From Ulva prolifera (taxonomy: Eukaryota; Chlorophyta; Ulvophyceae; Ulvales; Ulvaceae), in NCBI GenBank assembly GCA_023078555.1, contig CM041203.1:1569481-1633480 (forward strand): a DNA stretch of 64,000 nt, written 5' to 3'. Positions 47,398-58,457 of this stretch are shown here, one piece after another (position 1 is the stretch's first letter; the number at the start of each line of letters is the position of its first letter). The notes below the pieces were generated by a model, which worked only from the letters and a program-made list of their open reading frames with translations, did not search any database and was not told where the DNA came from. Position numbers and translations under genes: made by a program.

Positions 47398-48331
47398 GGG
47401 CTGGGGTGGTGAGTCAATGGAGAGATGTGCTTGATGAATGGTCTGTGTTGCGTTGCACACACGGCCGTGAACCTTTCCTTTGCTGAATGGACCTTTGGAG
47501 TTCAGATTACCCGTGTTTGCCAGGGTGTGTAGTTGTGAAAGCGTGGGCAGTCCGTCACCAGGAGCGACAAAGCCCAGCCTGTGATATGTGCCGCTCGCAC
47601 TATGTCGAGTGACAGTAAGTAAAAAAAAAAAAAAAAAAAAAACAGTCGAGTGACAAAGTCCCAGCCTGTAACAAATTCCAACATCGAGCGGCAGCACATC
47701 TGATGAGATGTCAGAATGCTGCCCAGAATGGAGCACCAGTCCATCACAAGCACGTACGAGCAGTTTTGCAGCTCCTGCGTTGACACAACGCCGTTCTTGG
47801 TTGTGGCGAATGCAATGCCTTCCTTGGAATGGTCGCATGCAAAACCGTTTGCCAGGTGTGAACTATCTCAACTCGCATAATCATATTGAAGCAGCCACAT
47901 GCACAATCATGTCACCATACGAAACCATCATGGGATGTTTGTAAAGGAGATCCTGTACACCCAATGGGCCGTCTGCTGAACACGTATTTGCGGCGGGCAC
48001 CCCACGCTGTGGGATACAACGACAAATCACCTTCGTCAAAGACACAGATTGTGACAAGACCTGAGCTACAGCCAGTGACTTTGGTATCGGTCATTCAAAC
48101 GCGGCTGTAACCCATGGGGAGGTCGCTGTGGTGTGTGCTGAGCACTTGTACTGCTTGCAGCCTGTGTCATTTGCAACGTCGATGAGTTTTACACGACGCT
48201 GCGTTGTCATTTACACAGGCTTCCGGCATGCACTCAACGCCGACTTCCTTCTGATGACCATGTGTACCGAATGGCACAGGGCATCACTCATGACTGAAGT
48301 TAGGAGCAAGGATTCACCTATGTGCAATCGG
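47398..48331. other. Convergent intergenic region
   Basis: Between the LURP-one-related stop on the plus strand and the small membrane-protein stop on the minus strand. Contains a 21-base A tract flanked by direct repeats and no supported gene. Confidence 0.45.
47605..47655. repeat. Poly-A tract flanked by 11-bp direct repeats
   Basis: Twenty-one A residues (47622..47642) sit between two copies of GTCGAGTGACA (47605..47615 and 47645..47655). A wider similarity, GACAAAG(T)CCCAGCCTGT, occurs near 47564 and 47652, so the block may be a small tandem duplication. Confidence 0.8.
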
Positions 48332-48859
48332 CTAGTGATCATGGCTCTCCTTTGTTTCGCGAGTGCTCCACGGGGCAACCCACTCATATCCATGAAGCGT
48401 GCCATGTAAGTACCTGCAGGAAACAATTGTGTTGGGATTCGAGCGAAGCACCGCGAGAGTTGGACACCAAGGCACATGCGCACAGACCGGGAGAGCGGAG
48501 ACATACGCATGCATGCCAGCGTTAAATGTGAACATGACTCCAACAAAGTCAGCGAATGGTCGCAGAGAGCCTGCGCGCATCAGCTCGACGTAGCTCATTC
48601 TGATTTGGATCGCAACTTGACAAAACGAACCAAGAGATGAAGTCCACTGCAGCTGTAATCCACTGTGCTGATGTTTCAAGCAGTTACTGCATCCTCGGTG
48701 CCGGAAAATGCACGTTCAAGATCGCGTGTAGAACATAGTGGTGTAGGGGCAAACCAGAGAGAAGACCACTGAAGCCACGACGTGCGGCATGGGCTCAGGG
48801 GAACACATGAAAAGACCGATCGTGACTGCATGCATGAGTGAGAACGCAACAATTTCCAT
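48332..48859 (-). CDS. Small unrecognised membrane protein
   Basis: Three exons keep phase with GT-AG junctions: complement(join(48332..48413,48507..48646,48755..48859)), 108 residues if the Met at 48859 is the start. The product has hydrophobic stretches MEIVAFSLMHAVTIGLFM, PHVVASVVFSL and PFADFVGVMFTFNAGMHAY, a middle segment FCQVAIQIRMSYVELMRAG, and ends HGYEWVAPWSTRETKESHDH. The coding frame stays open upstream to about 49000, reading ANLANLRGFNFLNCTF, so the true start could be earlier and this may be only the C-terminal part of a larger transmembrane protein. I recognise no family. The start lies about 180 bases from the BOP1-like start on the opposite strand. Confidence 0.5.
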
Positions 48860-49039
48860 GGGCGGATGTGCTGCAAGGAGCGCAGCAATTGCATGATGAC
48901 CAGTCACTTCAGGCGTGAACGTGCAGTTTAGGAAATTGAAGCCTCTCAAATTCGCGAGATTGGCGCAACTAAGGGCACATAATTGCCATGCAATGATACC
49001 GGGTGCATTGTGTTGATTCCTAGTGTCCGCATTGTCTGG
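48860..49039. promoter_or_regulatory. Possible shared divergent promoter
   Basis: About 180 bases separate the proposed start of the small membrane protein (minus) from the start of the BOP1-like gene (plus). No specific element was recognised; the inference rests on the divergent arrangement and on the small membrane-protein start being right. Confidence 0.3.
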
Positions 49040-52000
49040 ATGCCGAAGCGTACTGCGCACGAGCGCGTCCAGCCGGCTGTCGCAAGCAGCGATGCCGCAA
49101 GAGCGGATGAGGACTTCCCTGAGAACCTCATCGTCGACGGTAGCAGTGATACTGGAGAAGAGATCGATTCCGGGTCTGATTCCGAGGGAGATGATCTGGG
49201 CACTGGATTGACAGGTACGCTTGCTGGAGCGTAGCGCACACACAGAGCGGCTGCGTGTCCTCACGACTCAATCTCGCACTGCCGGCGCATCACAATGTCT
49301 CAATATAACATTCATGTATCATTGGTGCCCCGGAATGTGCAGGACTGGATGCGATCATCGCAGCAGCCCGTGCTCGCCATCAGTCCCCGGCGGTGCCTGC
49401 AACAGAGGGGCCAGAAACCGACGCCAGCACACCCAGCGGGCACGCTGAACCAGACAGTAATGGCTCAGCTGGTGGCAGTGGTAAGGGCCGGTCTAGCAGT
49501 GCAGCCGAACCAGCGCAACCGGAGGAACGCGACGGTGAGGACGCAGGAAACACCGAGGTCGAGCCCCCAGACAGCCCACGGATACCACGTCGTGTCCCAA
49601 AGTCCTCTCTTCTAAGGGATCCAGCGTTCTTAGCGGATGCCGGCAGCGACTCCTCCGAGGACGAGCGCCCTTCCCGCAACACTGTGGGGAACGTGCCTCT
49701 GGAATGGTATAAACACGAGGAACACATCGGCTACGACAGGTGCGCCTCCCTGCACAGGGGGTTTCACCAACACAGGTGGTGTGCCTCGTGTTCACATCAC
49801 TGAAGCCCAGGTCCTGGCTGAACTCACACCCACCATCGCACCCGTGCAAGTCAGTCGATCTGTGCGCCCACTGATGCATCCTCTTTCCACCTCACCTCGC
49901 AATGCGCCACCAACAGCCGCTTGGAGGGCATCATTCCGCATCGGGCAGCTCAGCGTCATCGGCCTGGGCTGCCTCAGTCACCCTCACCTATCAGGGCCAC
50001 CATGCCAATGCCTCCAACAGCAAACTGCTGTGTACTCCCACACGGGCCAAGGGCCAGCTGACCCCGTTTCCCCCTGCACCACTGCCTGCACAAGCACGCC
50101 CATGCGCAACCCGTCCAGCAGCCACACAACCCGGTCGAACCAGCGTACAGTGCATCACCCACATGGGTGGGTTCCGCTTGCGCTGGTTGTGGCTGTGGCA
50201 TTGGTGCGTCGGGCTGATGCGGTGTGGCTGTGTCCTTGCGATGCTCGCTGTTTCCGCGGTGCTTCGGCGCCTTTGTCCTTGCAACACGTCCGCCATGTCC
50301 ACACTGGCGCCCGCGCCGCTGCAGAGACGGCGCGGCCATCCAGCGCAAGGGCAAGGCCGGGGACATGCTCGACACGCTGCTCGCGCGCAACGACACCCCC
50401 GGCGCCGCGCTGCGCACCCTGTACGACCCCTACAACGACGAGGAGCTCACGCTCTCGCGCTCCGAGCTCCGCATGCTGCTCAACATCCACCAGGGCAAGA
50501 CGCCCCACCTCGAGGTCGACCCGTACGCGGACCACGTCGACTGGTACAGCAACACCGTCGACCCCTTCCCCGCGACCAACGCGCCGATCCCGAAGCGCCG
50601 CTTCCGGCCGTCGGTGTGGGAAGAGCAGAAGATCGTCAAACTGGTGCCCCCCCTCCTCTACTCCACGGCCGTACCTGTGCAGCACCTGCATGCAGCTCCC
50701 AGCGCGTCCATTGCATGGCGTGAAGTTGTCTGCATGGCGATATGAGGTGTACAATGCATGGTGGCCATGCATGTGCGTTGACCGCAATGCCGCAGAGCTC
50801 ACCCCCGCGCTGACGCACACATCAACAGCGGTGTTGGCGTGCAGGTGCGCGCCATGCGGCGCGGCTGGATCAAGCCCCGCGCGGAGCGCGAGGCCGCGGA
50901 GGAGCCGCAGGTGTACCTCCTCTGGGGGGACGACGGCGTCGCGGGCGCCGGCAAAACGGGCTCCGGCCTCACCCGCATCCCCGCGCCGAAACCCGACCTC
51001 CCCACGAACGAGGAGAGCTACAACCCCCCGGCGGAGTACCTGCCGACGGCGGAGGAGCGTGCTGCGCATGCTGCGCTGCCGGAGGAGGAGCGCGGCGGGC
51101 CGCTGCCGCGCGCGTTCGGCAGCCTCCGCGCGGTGCCGCAGTACGAGCGCATCGTGCATGAGCGCTTCGAGCGGTGCCTGGACCTGTACCTGTGCCCGCG
51201 CGTGCGGAGCAAGCGGCGGGAGTTCAAGGCGGACGACCTCGTGCCGAAGGCGCTGCCGCGGCCGTCGGAGCTGCGGCCGTTCCCGACGAAGCGGTGCATC
51301 ACTTACAGCGGACACACCGGGAAGGTCCGCCTCTGGTTCTGGTTCGGACGCTGGGGTGCTTCTTCCCAGCATGCACGATCTTGAGACTCGGTGGCCGCGC
51401 ACTGCGCCGCCTGAGCAACGGCTGCGGGTGGAGGCGGCATGCGTGTGGCCATACCCCGCTTTGTGTATTTGGTGCATTTGTCTGGCCAGTGGGGCGGCCT
51501 GTGCTTGCTGTCGAGCCGACACCGCACACCCGTCGTGGCGGTATCTGTTGCGCCTGCTTCGTGGGTGTGCGATGTACTGGTGCCGCCTGTGGCCGCTTGT
51601 GCTGCGTGCTGCGCTCACAGCACGTGTGCTGCGCAGGTGCGCTGCGTCAGCCCGGACCCGACGGGGCAGTGGCTGCTGACGGGCAGCGACGACGGCAGCA
51701 TGCGGATGTGGGAGGTCCTCACCGGCCGCTGCTGCCGTCAGTGGGACTTTGGCGGCAAGGTGTCGTCAGTCGCGTGGTGCCCGGACCCGGCGCTGCGGCT
51801 CGCGTCCGCCGCGGTCGGCAACCGGCTGGTGCTGGTGGACTCCGGCGTCGCGCCGGCGGCGGCTGCGGAGGCGGTGGCGGCGGCGTTGACGCCGCCAGAG
51901 GTGGACGCGGAGGCGGCCGGGGTGGTCGCGCGGTGGGTCGCCGGCGAGCAAGGGGGCCTCGATGTGTGCCACAACCACCCGCTACGGGGGGTACACTGGC

Positions 52001-53432
52001 ACAGCAAGTGCGGCACCTCCCTTTGCCTTGTGTTCCGCAGCCCACGTGCTGTGAGCGCTCCGAACCCTCCACACTGCGCACATGCATCTACAGCCCCCGC
52101 CGCGGCGCACATGCATGCCCATGCCAGCTCCGAGCGGGGCTGCACACATCCCCTGGCAGCGGCACAGCCGCCGATCCCAGGAGAGACCACGCAGCTCGAT
52201 GTGCCGTCCGTGCGCCAGGTCAGCACATGCCGCGTCGCACAGCACGCAGCGCGCAGGGTCATCAACGTCCTCTTACAGACACGGCCAAGTAACTCCAGAT
52301 TTACTTCACCTCACCTTCACAGATTCACGCCGCGCAATGCGCAGGGGGGACTACTTCGTCGCGGCGTGTCCCGGCGGCGCGTCGCAGAGCGTCGTTGTTC
52401 ACCAGCTCAGCAAGCGGTCGAGCCAGAGCCCGTTCCGCAAGAGCCGCGGCAAGGTCGCCGCGTGCCAGTTCCACCCGAGCAAGCCGCTGCTGCTCGTGGC
52501 CGGCGAGACGAACGTCCGCATCTACAACCTGGTGAAGCAGGCGCTCACGAAGACGCTGCTGGCGGGCGGCGGCGTGATCGCGGCCATGCATGTGCACCCT
52601 GGCGGCGACCACGTGCTGGTCGGCACGGAGGACAACCGCTGCCTCTGGTGCGGCCCCTCCACCCGTGCTCCTGTGTTCATACAGATGAGGTACTGATTGC
52701 TCATGACCGCACTGACAGCGCATTATCATGGCGTTTTCGTATCATCATGGGCCGGTTGCTGAGTGCATGCGGCTCTGGTGATACTGCCACGCAACACCGG
52801 CTACGTACGGGCCAGCAGATCTGTCTCCAGGCTGCCGCGAAGCTGTCCCACCATTGAACCGCGTTGCTCGAGTGGGCAGAGTCAATGCGGACGCGAAGGG
52901 CTTACGCACAGACTCCACTCAACACAGGCTCCACTCAACCGCACTCCTGCCTCTGCGCCGCATGTTCGCAGTCGATGTTGGCATCCTCCCGGCCTGCCGT
53001 CTGCAAAGGCTGTGCCGCACCTGCACTGTGATTGCTGCAGCATGCATGCATCTGTGCACACATCCACGTCTGGGGGGTCGTGTAGTGTGGCCACGGCCCG
53101 AGGCTGGGGGGGTGTGGTGCAGGTTCGACCTGGACCTGTCGTCGAAGCCGTACAAGGTGATGAAGTACCATAGCGCGGTTGTGCGCGGCGTGAACTTCCA
53201 CGCGCGATACCCGCTCTTCGCGTCCGGCGCCGACGACGGCACCGTGCAGGTCTTCCACGGCATGGTCTACTCTGACCTGCTGACGAACCCCCTCATCGTG
53301 CCTGTCAAGGCGCTGCAGCTGCACGCGGTCACGGACTTCCACGGTGTCATGTCGATTGCGTTCCACCCGAGCCAGCCGTGGATCTTCAGCAGCGGCGGCG
53401 ACGGCCTCGCGTGCCTCAGCATGGACGTGTGA
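49040..53432 (+). CDS. Ribosome biogenesis protein BOP1/ERB1
   Basis: Nucleolar WD-repeat protein of the PeBoW complex (with Pescadillo and WDR12) needed for 27S pre-rRNA processing and 60S subunit maturation. Model: join(49040..49214,49343..49739,50325..50643,50845..51324,51637..52007,52345..52647,53123..53432), 784 residues; human BOP1 is about 746. Start MPKRTAHE is followed by an acidic, Ser/Asp-rich stretch. The BOP1 N-terminal domain shows NTVGNVPLEWYKHEEHIGYD, LRTLYDPYNDEELTLSRSEL, VDWYSNTVDPFPATNAPIPK, ESYNPPAEYLPTAEE, LRAVPQYERIVHERFERCLD and LYLCPRVRSKRREF. WD repeats follow: WLLTGSDDGSMRMWEV, CQFHPSKPLLLVAGE, HVHPGGDHVLVGTEDNRCLW, HARYPLFASGADDGTVQVFH and HPSQPWIFSSGGDGLA. All phases agree. 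The insert between 51830 and 51960 is Ala-rich. Confidence 0.95.
52271..52310 (+). repeat. Dispersed short repeat, copy 4 (partial)
   Basis: ACAGACACGGCCAAGTAACT then CCAGATTTACTTCAC, similar to the 3' half of copy 1. Lies in intron 5 of the BOP1-like gene. Confidence 0.55.
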
Positions 53433-54582
53433 GCTCGTGGCGCACTTGAGGTGCACGCGGCCGAAGTGCATGGAGGGCAGCTTGAGTAAATGATGCTTTG
53501 GCTTGAGCATGTGTGTTGGGACGGGTTCAGTCCGGTCTCGGGTTGCCGTGTGAGGTGTCGGCCAGCGGGGGTGTGCGCGAAGTTTGTTTCATGACGTTCT
53601 GGTGGGGTGCATGGACCGTGTAAGGATGCATGACTGTTCCTGTATTCGAGAGGAGCTGGTGAAGTGTCAGCTTTAAGTCAATGAATGCTGAATGAAAATT
53701 TCCGGCAAGGGCTGCGGATCATGACACAGCGGCCCTAGATTGGTATGCATCAAAGTGAGTTCGGGCCATCTATCGATCAAGTTGCGCAATTTGCAGCCAT
53801 AGTCAGACGGGGCAGTGCCTCAAAGATGGCCCTCAGTGCCGAGGAGGCCGAGCGCATGCCTAGCTCCACTGCACAAACGTGCGTCCACTACTGCCTGAGT
53901 GACGGCTGGCCATGATCTGTAAGATGCTGCGACTGGAACTGATAGCTGCGCTGCCGGGCCGATAAGTGTCGTACAGCTGGCTCATGCTGCAGCAGGCTGT
54001 CGTTGGGCGACGGTCTCCTGGGATGCAGACCTATAGCTAGCTACTCAGCCTGTCAAACTGCATCGCACGTCAGATCGTCAGCCATGCAGCGATATGCAGA
54101 TTGTCGTCTGACTGGCGCACTGTGAAACACACTCGAGGTTTTGCACAGCTCGGCGAGTGCGGAGCGTGCGTCCAGGGCCTGCCACTGGCACGCTTCGGCT
54201 GCCTGCGTACATGCACAACTGCTGATAATGCGCGCGTGGCTCAAGGGAGAGTCTGATGAAGCTCACCGGCTGCTTCCGTGCATTGCAAGCGCTTATGTGT
54301 GATCGTCCAATACGTACAGTCGCGGTATGTCCGAGGAGTTACTACGCAGGACGGCAACAACGATGAATGACCACGGTACCGAGCCTCATTCAGACAGACA
54401 GTGATTTTACATGCGCTCCCGAGGACATGCTGCTGTGACCTCCAATCCGTGTGCACCATCGCCTAGATCCCTCTACGTTTTGCATCGCACCTGCCATCTC
54501 CATGCGGAGCTGACAGCACCACTGGACAGTGGCCATCGCGAATCCTAGAATTGCAACCTTCTTGAACTGAGCTAGCTACAGT
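53433..54582. other. Intergenic between BOP1-like and sterol methyltransferase genes
   Basis: Both flanking genes run on the plus strand. No supported coding region or repeat. TGTAA at about 53620 could be a polyadenylation signal for BOP1. Confidence 0.4.
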
Positions 54583-57234
54583 ATGTCAGCCGCGAAGCTT
54601 AGCCAGTTTGCCGCAACAGGCGGCAAGGGAGAAAACTCTGCAAATGTCCAGGACGCAGTCCGGAAGGTTGGCTTCGTGGCACTGCAATGAACAGCAAATG
54701 CATTCAATGCACGGTTTAGAAGTCTATTGTGTGCCTTGTTGACCTATCGTGCAAATGCCGTCCGCGCGTCTGGCGTCAATATATGCGCGCGACTCTGCCG
54801 CTGTGCGCAGTATGAGGACTATCACAAAGGTGGATGGAAGGAGGACAATCAAATGAGCTACATGGATATGGTCAATAAGTACTATGATCTCGCAACAAGT
54901 TTCTACGAAATCGGTGCGGGCCCAGGCATCGTTGAGAGTGTATGGTTCCCTGCAAGAAGCGCATGCGCTTCTGCGCTGTTTGAATTTTCAACGGCTCAGT
55001 GGCACTCCATCTGAGTGTAGGATGGTGTGAGTCATTTCATTTTGGGCATCGATTGAAAACAGAGTCTTTAATGGAGTCACTCAAGCGGCACGAGCACTAC
55101 CTCGCCAATTGCGGTGGGTTCAAGGAGGGCGACAAGGTACTCTCGCAGCCGAGAACGATCGAAAGTTCTATTTTCGCGTCTCATTTGCCGCCTGCATCAC
55201 ATGTCTGCATCTGTGGTAGCAGGCGGGCCTGCACAGTGCTCGCGCAAGCTTGCGTGACGTGAAAACCCCCCGCAGGGCTGTCTTGCCGCTGCCCGCAGCA
55301 ACAGCGCCTTCGTCCGGAGTGTATCGTCTGGTCGCGGTGCTAGCCCGCTCAAATCTCGCATGGTGGTATCAAATGATTGACCGAGTCGACCACTGCAGTG
55401 CACCAGTGGCCACCAGCATGTGCAGGTTCACGTGCCGTTTGGGCGCCAGGCCTCACTCGTGTGGGGCTCTGTATGTGGTGCAGCGCCGTTTCGGATGAGG
55501 CATGGTCTATGCTCGAACACCTCGCCTTGCCGCCTGCATCTTTGTGGCAAATTCACGCCCCTGCTCTATTGATATCACGCTCCCGACATCCTGACATCGC
55601 TGCAACACTGGCACGCTGGACTCGGCGCCACCCGACACCACCGCGCTGCAGGTCCTCGACCTCGGCTGCGGAGTCGGCGGCCCGGCCCGCGAGATCTGCC
55701 GCTTCAGCCGCGCCACCATCGTCGGCGTGAACAACAACGCCTTCCAGATCTCCCGCGCCAAGAAGCTCACGGCGGACAGCGGCGCCTTTGTCGCCGCGCG
55801 GTGCTCCTTCGTGAAGAGCGACTTCATGACGCTGCCGTTCGAGGACGCGAGCTACGACCACGCGTACGCGATCGAGGCCACCTGCCACGCGCCGGACCCT
55901 GCGGCCTGCTACCGCGAGATCGCGCGCTGCATCAAGCCGGGGGGCATGTTTGTCTGCTACGAGTGGGTGTGCATCCGTCCCCCCCCCCCCCCCCCCCCCA
56001 CTTCCGGTTTTCCCTTATCTGCGGCCCATTGCTCAGAGTAGAGCAAGCTTTTCACGCTGACATGGCAGCCGTCTGAGCGTTGCGCAGCACACCCGACCGT
56101 TGACCGATTCAGCCCCCCCCCCCCCCCCCCAGCGCTATGCGCGATCTGAAAGGCACTGATACACAGTGGCAGGGGTGACCATGTTTGGTACGAAGACTCC
56201 GCTGTGCCCCTGCGCCCTCTCGCTGCTTGTGTCGGCCCATATGCCGTGGCCGCGCACAAAAGCACAAAAACAACCCATGCGTGCGCATGCGGCACACCCT
56301 GACAGCGGCCTGAGGGTGCAGTGCCTGACGGATGCGTTTGATAAGAGCAACCCGGAGCACGTCAAGGCGAAGGAGGACGTGGAGCTCGGCAACGGCTTGC
56401 CGGGCACGCGCACCACGCATGAGGTTGACGCGGCCATCCGGGAGGCCGGCCTTGAGGTGCAGACCCCCCTGCCCCACTCGCCCCCTGCTTCTCCGCGGCC
56501 AAACATGTAGCGTGGGCAGGGATGTGCTCTATTTGCTCGAGCCGTTGCGTGTTATGACATGAACAGCTCTGGGCGGAACCGTATGTCTCGAGGGGGTGAT
56601 GTATGGGTGATGCTGGCGACTGCAGACATGTCTGAGTGCTGCATGTGTGAAGGGGCCACCGACTCTGTGACTCTGTGACTGTCGGCAGCAATGCGGTGCC
56701 GATGCTGCCATGCGCTTCCTCCCTCGACGCATCACGGGACCATGCGCCGCCACTCTATTCGCTCCACGTTGCCACACCGATGTGCCCACATGCTGTCTAC
56801 TTGCACACGCGTTTCTCCTGTTTGGTGTCGGCACACCAACGCGAACCAACTACTGCGCGCGCTGCGTGTGCTGTGCCGCGACGCCCCCGGCTCAAACACA
56901 CCGCTCCATGCAGCTCATTCGCACGGAGGATATGTGCCCGCTATCAGAGATCCCGTGGCACTTCCCGATCGACCCCGACGCGTGGCGGCTCGAGATGTTC
57001 CAGACGACGCGGTTCGGGCGCGCGGTGTCGCGCAACATCGCGTGGGCGCTCGAGAAGGTCGGCGTCGCGCCCGCCGGCACCTCCTCCGTCAGCGGCTTCC
57101 TCGAGAAGGGCCAGGACGGCCTCTGCAAGGCGGGCAAGCTCGAGATCTTCACGCCGATGTACCTCGTCGTCGCGCGCAAGCCCGCCGCCGCCGCCGCCGC
57201 CTCCGCGCCGTCATACAGGGACGTGGTTGTGTAA
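54583..57234 (+). CDS. Sterol C-24 methyltransferase
   Basis: Transfers a methyl group from S-adenosylmethionine to C-24 of the sterol side chain, as in plant, algal and fungal ergosterol-type pathways. Model: join(54583..54666,54811..54913,55021..55136,55652..55966,56322..56456,56914..57234), 357 residues, like plant SMTs, with every phase consistent. Motifs: MVNKYYDLATSFYEIGWCES (sterol-binding region I); SFHFGHRL; KVLDLGCGVGGPAREICRFS (SAM motif I); YDHAYAIEATCHAPD; IKPGGMFVCYEW; NGLPGTRTT; IFTPMYLVVARKP. An alanine run and SYRDVVV close the protein. Unlike some plant SMTs there is no N-terminal membrane helix; the first exon encodes MSAAKLSQFAATGGKG. It is membrane-associated in other species. 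Confidence 0.95.
55978..56130. repeat. Two poly-C tracts in one intron
   Basis: C runs of about 22 bases from 55978 and about 17 bases from 56114 lie in intron 4 of the sterol methyltransferase gene. Confidence 0.9.
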
Positions 57235-58457
57235 GAGAACGCATCACAGGCGCCGGGGCAGCCGCACGGCAGAACACCAACAGACATTGCATGGCATCGG
57301 GACCACAAACGCTTGATGTCAAGACCCAAGGACGTGGTTGTGTGAGTGCCGGGATATACACCCACGGGGGCAGCATGTTGCCGGTGCATGCCGAACAGCA
57401 GAGCGAAGGCCACGGCTCAGTGTGTCGGCAGCTCCAGCGTCTCCCCTGGGGGACGCGGCGGGCGGCAGGTCTGGCGTGCTGCTGTGGCACATGGTGTTGG
57501 CGGCCGGGTGTGGCTGTGGTGCACGCGCTGGGTCACAGCAGCATGGGGCAGAGCACAGGGTGCACGGTGGTCAGGGTTGCCTGCGCGAGATCGAGTCAGG
57601 GAGCGGCGTGGGCGCTGGTGCGAGGCGTGCCAGCCCAAAGGATATGGCTATGCATGGGTGCATGATGGCTATGCATGGGTGCATGCGGACAGACATGCAA
57701 TGCGCGGCGGGTTCCGGTGAGCCGTGGGGCGGGATGCGGCGCATGGACGGATTCACAGCGTTTGCGCATCCAGGAATAGCGCGAGAGGCTGTGCGAGTGT
57801 GGCGAGTGTGGTGGTGGATGGACAGAATGCACGTGCCGTGAACGTTTGGCTCACCTTTTGCTGTGGTTCCTGAGTGTGACGTGTGATGCCATGGGCAGCA
57901 CTCGTCGCGGCCCGTGAAACCCCTCCATCGCACTCAAGCCCGCTTTACACATTTCCTGAGCACCAGCGTTGCTCAACGTTAGCAGAAATGTCAGCAGCAT
58001 CCCTGGGCTGCAGCAGCTTCGATCGAATTGCCAAGCCTGCCCACGTGAAGCAGTGCATTGACATGCCTAGTACTGCGGTTTCGCTGTTTCATCGATGTGG
58101 CACATGCATGCTTGATGCTTGCTAGGCATGCTGCACCAACCAAAGATAACCTGGGAGCAGCGGTCTGCAGGCTGCAACCGCCATCAGGTCTGAATGCACC
58201 TGTCGTAACGTCTGCCTCCTTCATACGATATTTGTTTGCTGATTTCGCTCAGACCTGTTCACGATTTCGTACACTGCAACACCCGATGGTGCGGAACTCT
58301 TTGCACCCCACACGCGTGGCCTGTACCAGGCACGCCACGGTGCATCAGCCTCAACGTTGTGGACCGCACATGTTGCGCTGTGTCCCTGTGCGCAGCCCGC
58401 GGTACTACCTGACTACCCGATGCCGCCCTTGTAACCCGCAGGCCGGCCTTTACACCG
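57235..58457. other. Convergent intergenic region
   Basis: Between the sterol methyltransferase and WDR6-like genes, which converge. Contains a short direct repeat GGCTATGCATGGGTGCATG (twice near 57645-57690). No gene supported. Confidence 0.45.

Noticed and set aside
50155-51618. 487-codon minus-strand open frame
   Set aside because: Antisense to BOP1 exons and spanning its introns; the plus strand carries the conserved protein.
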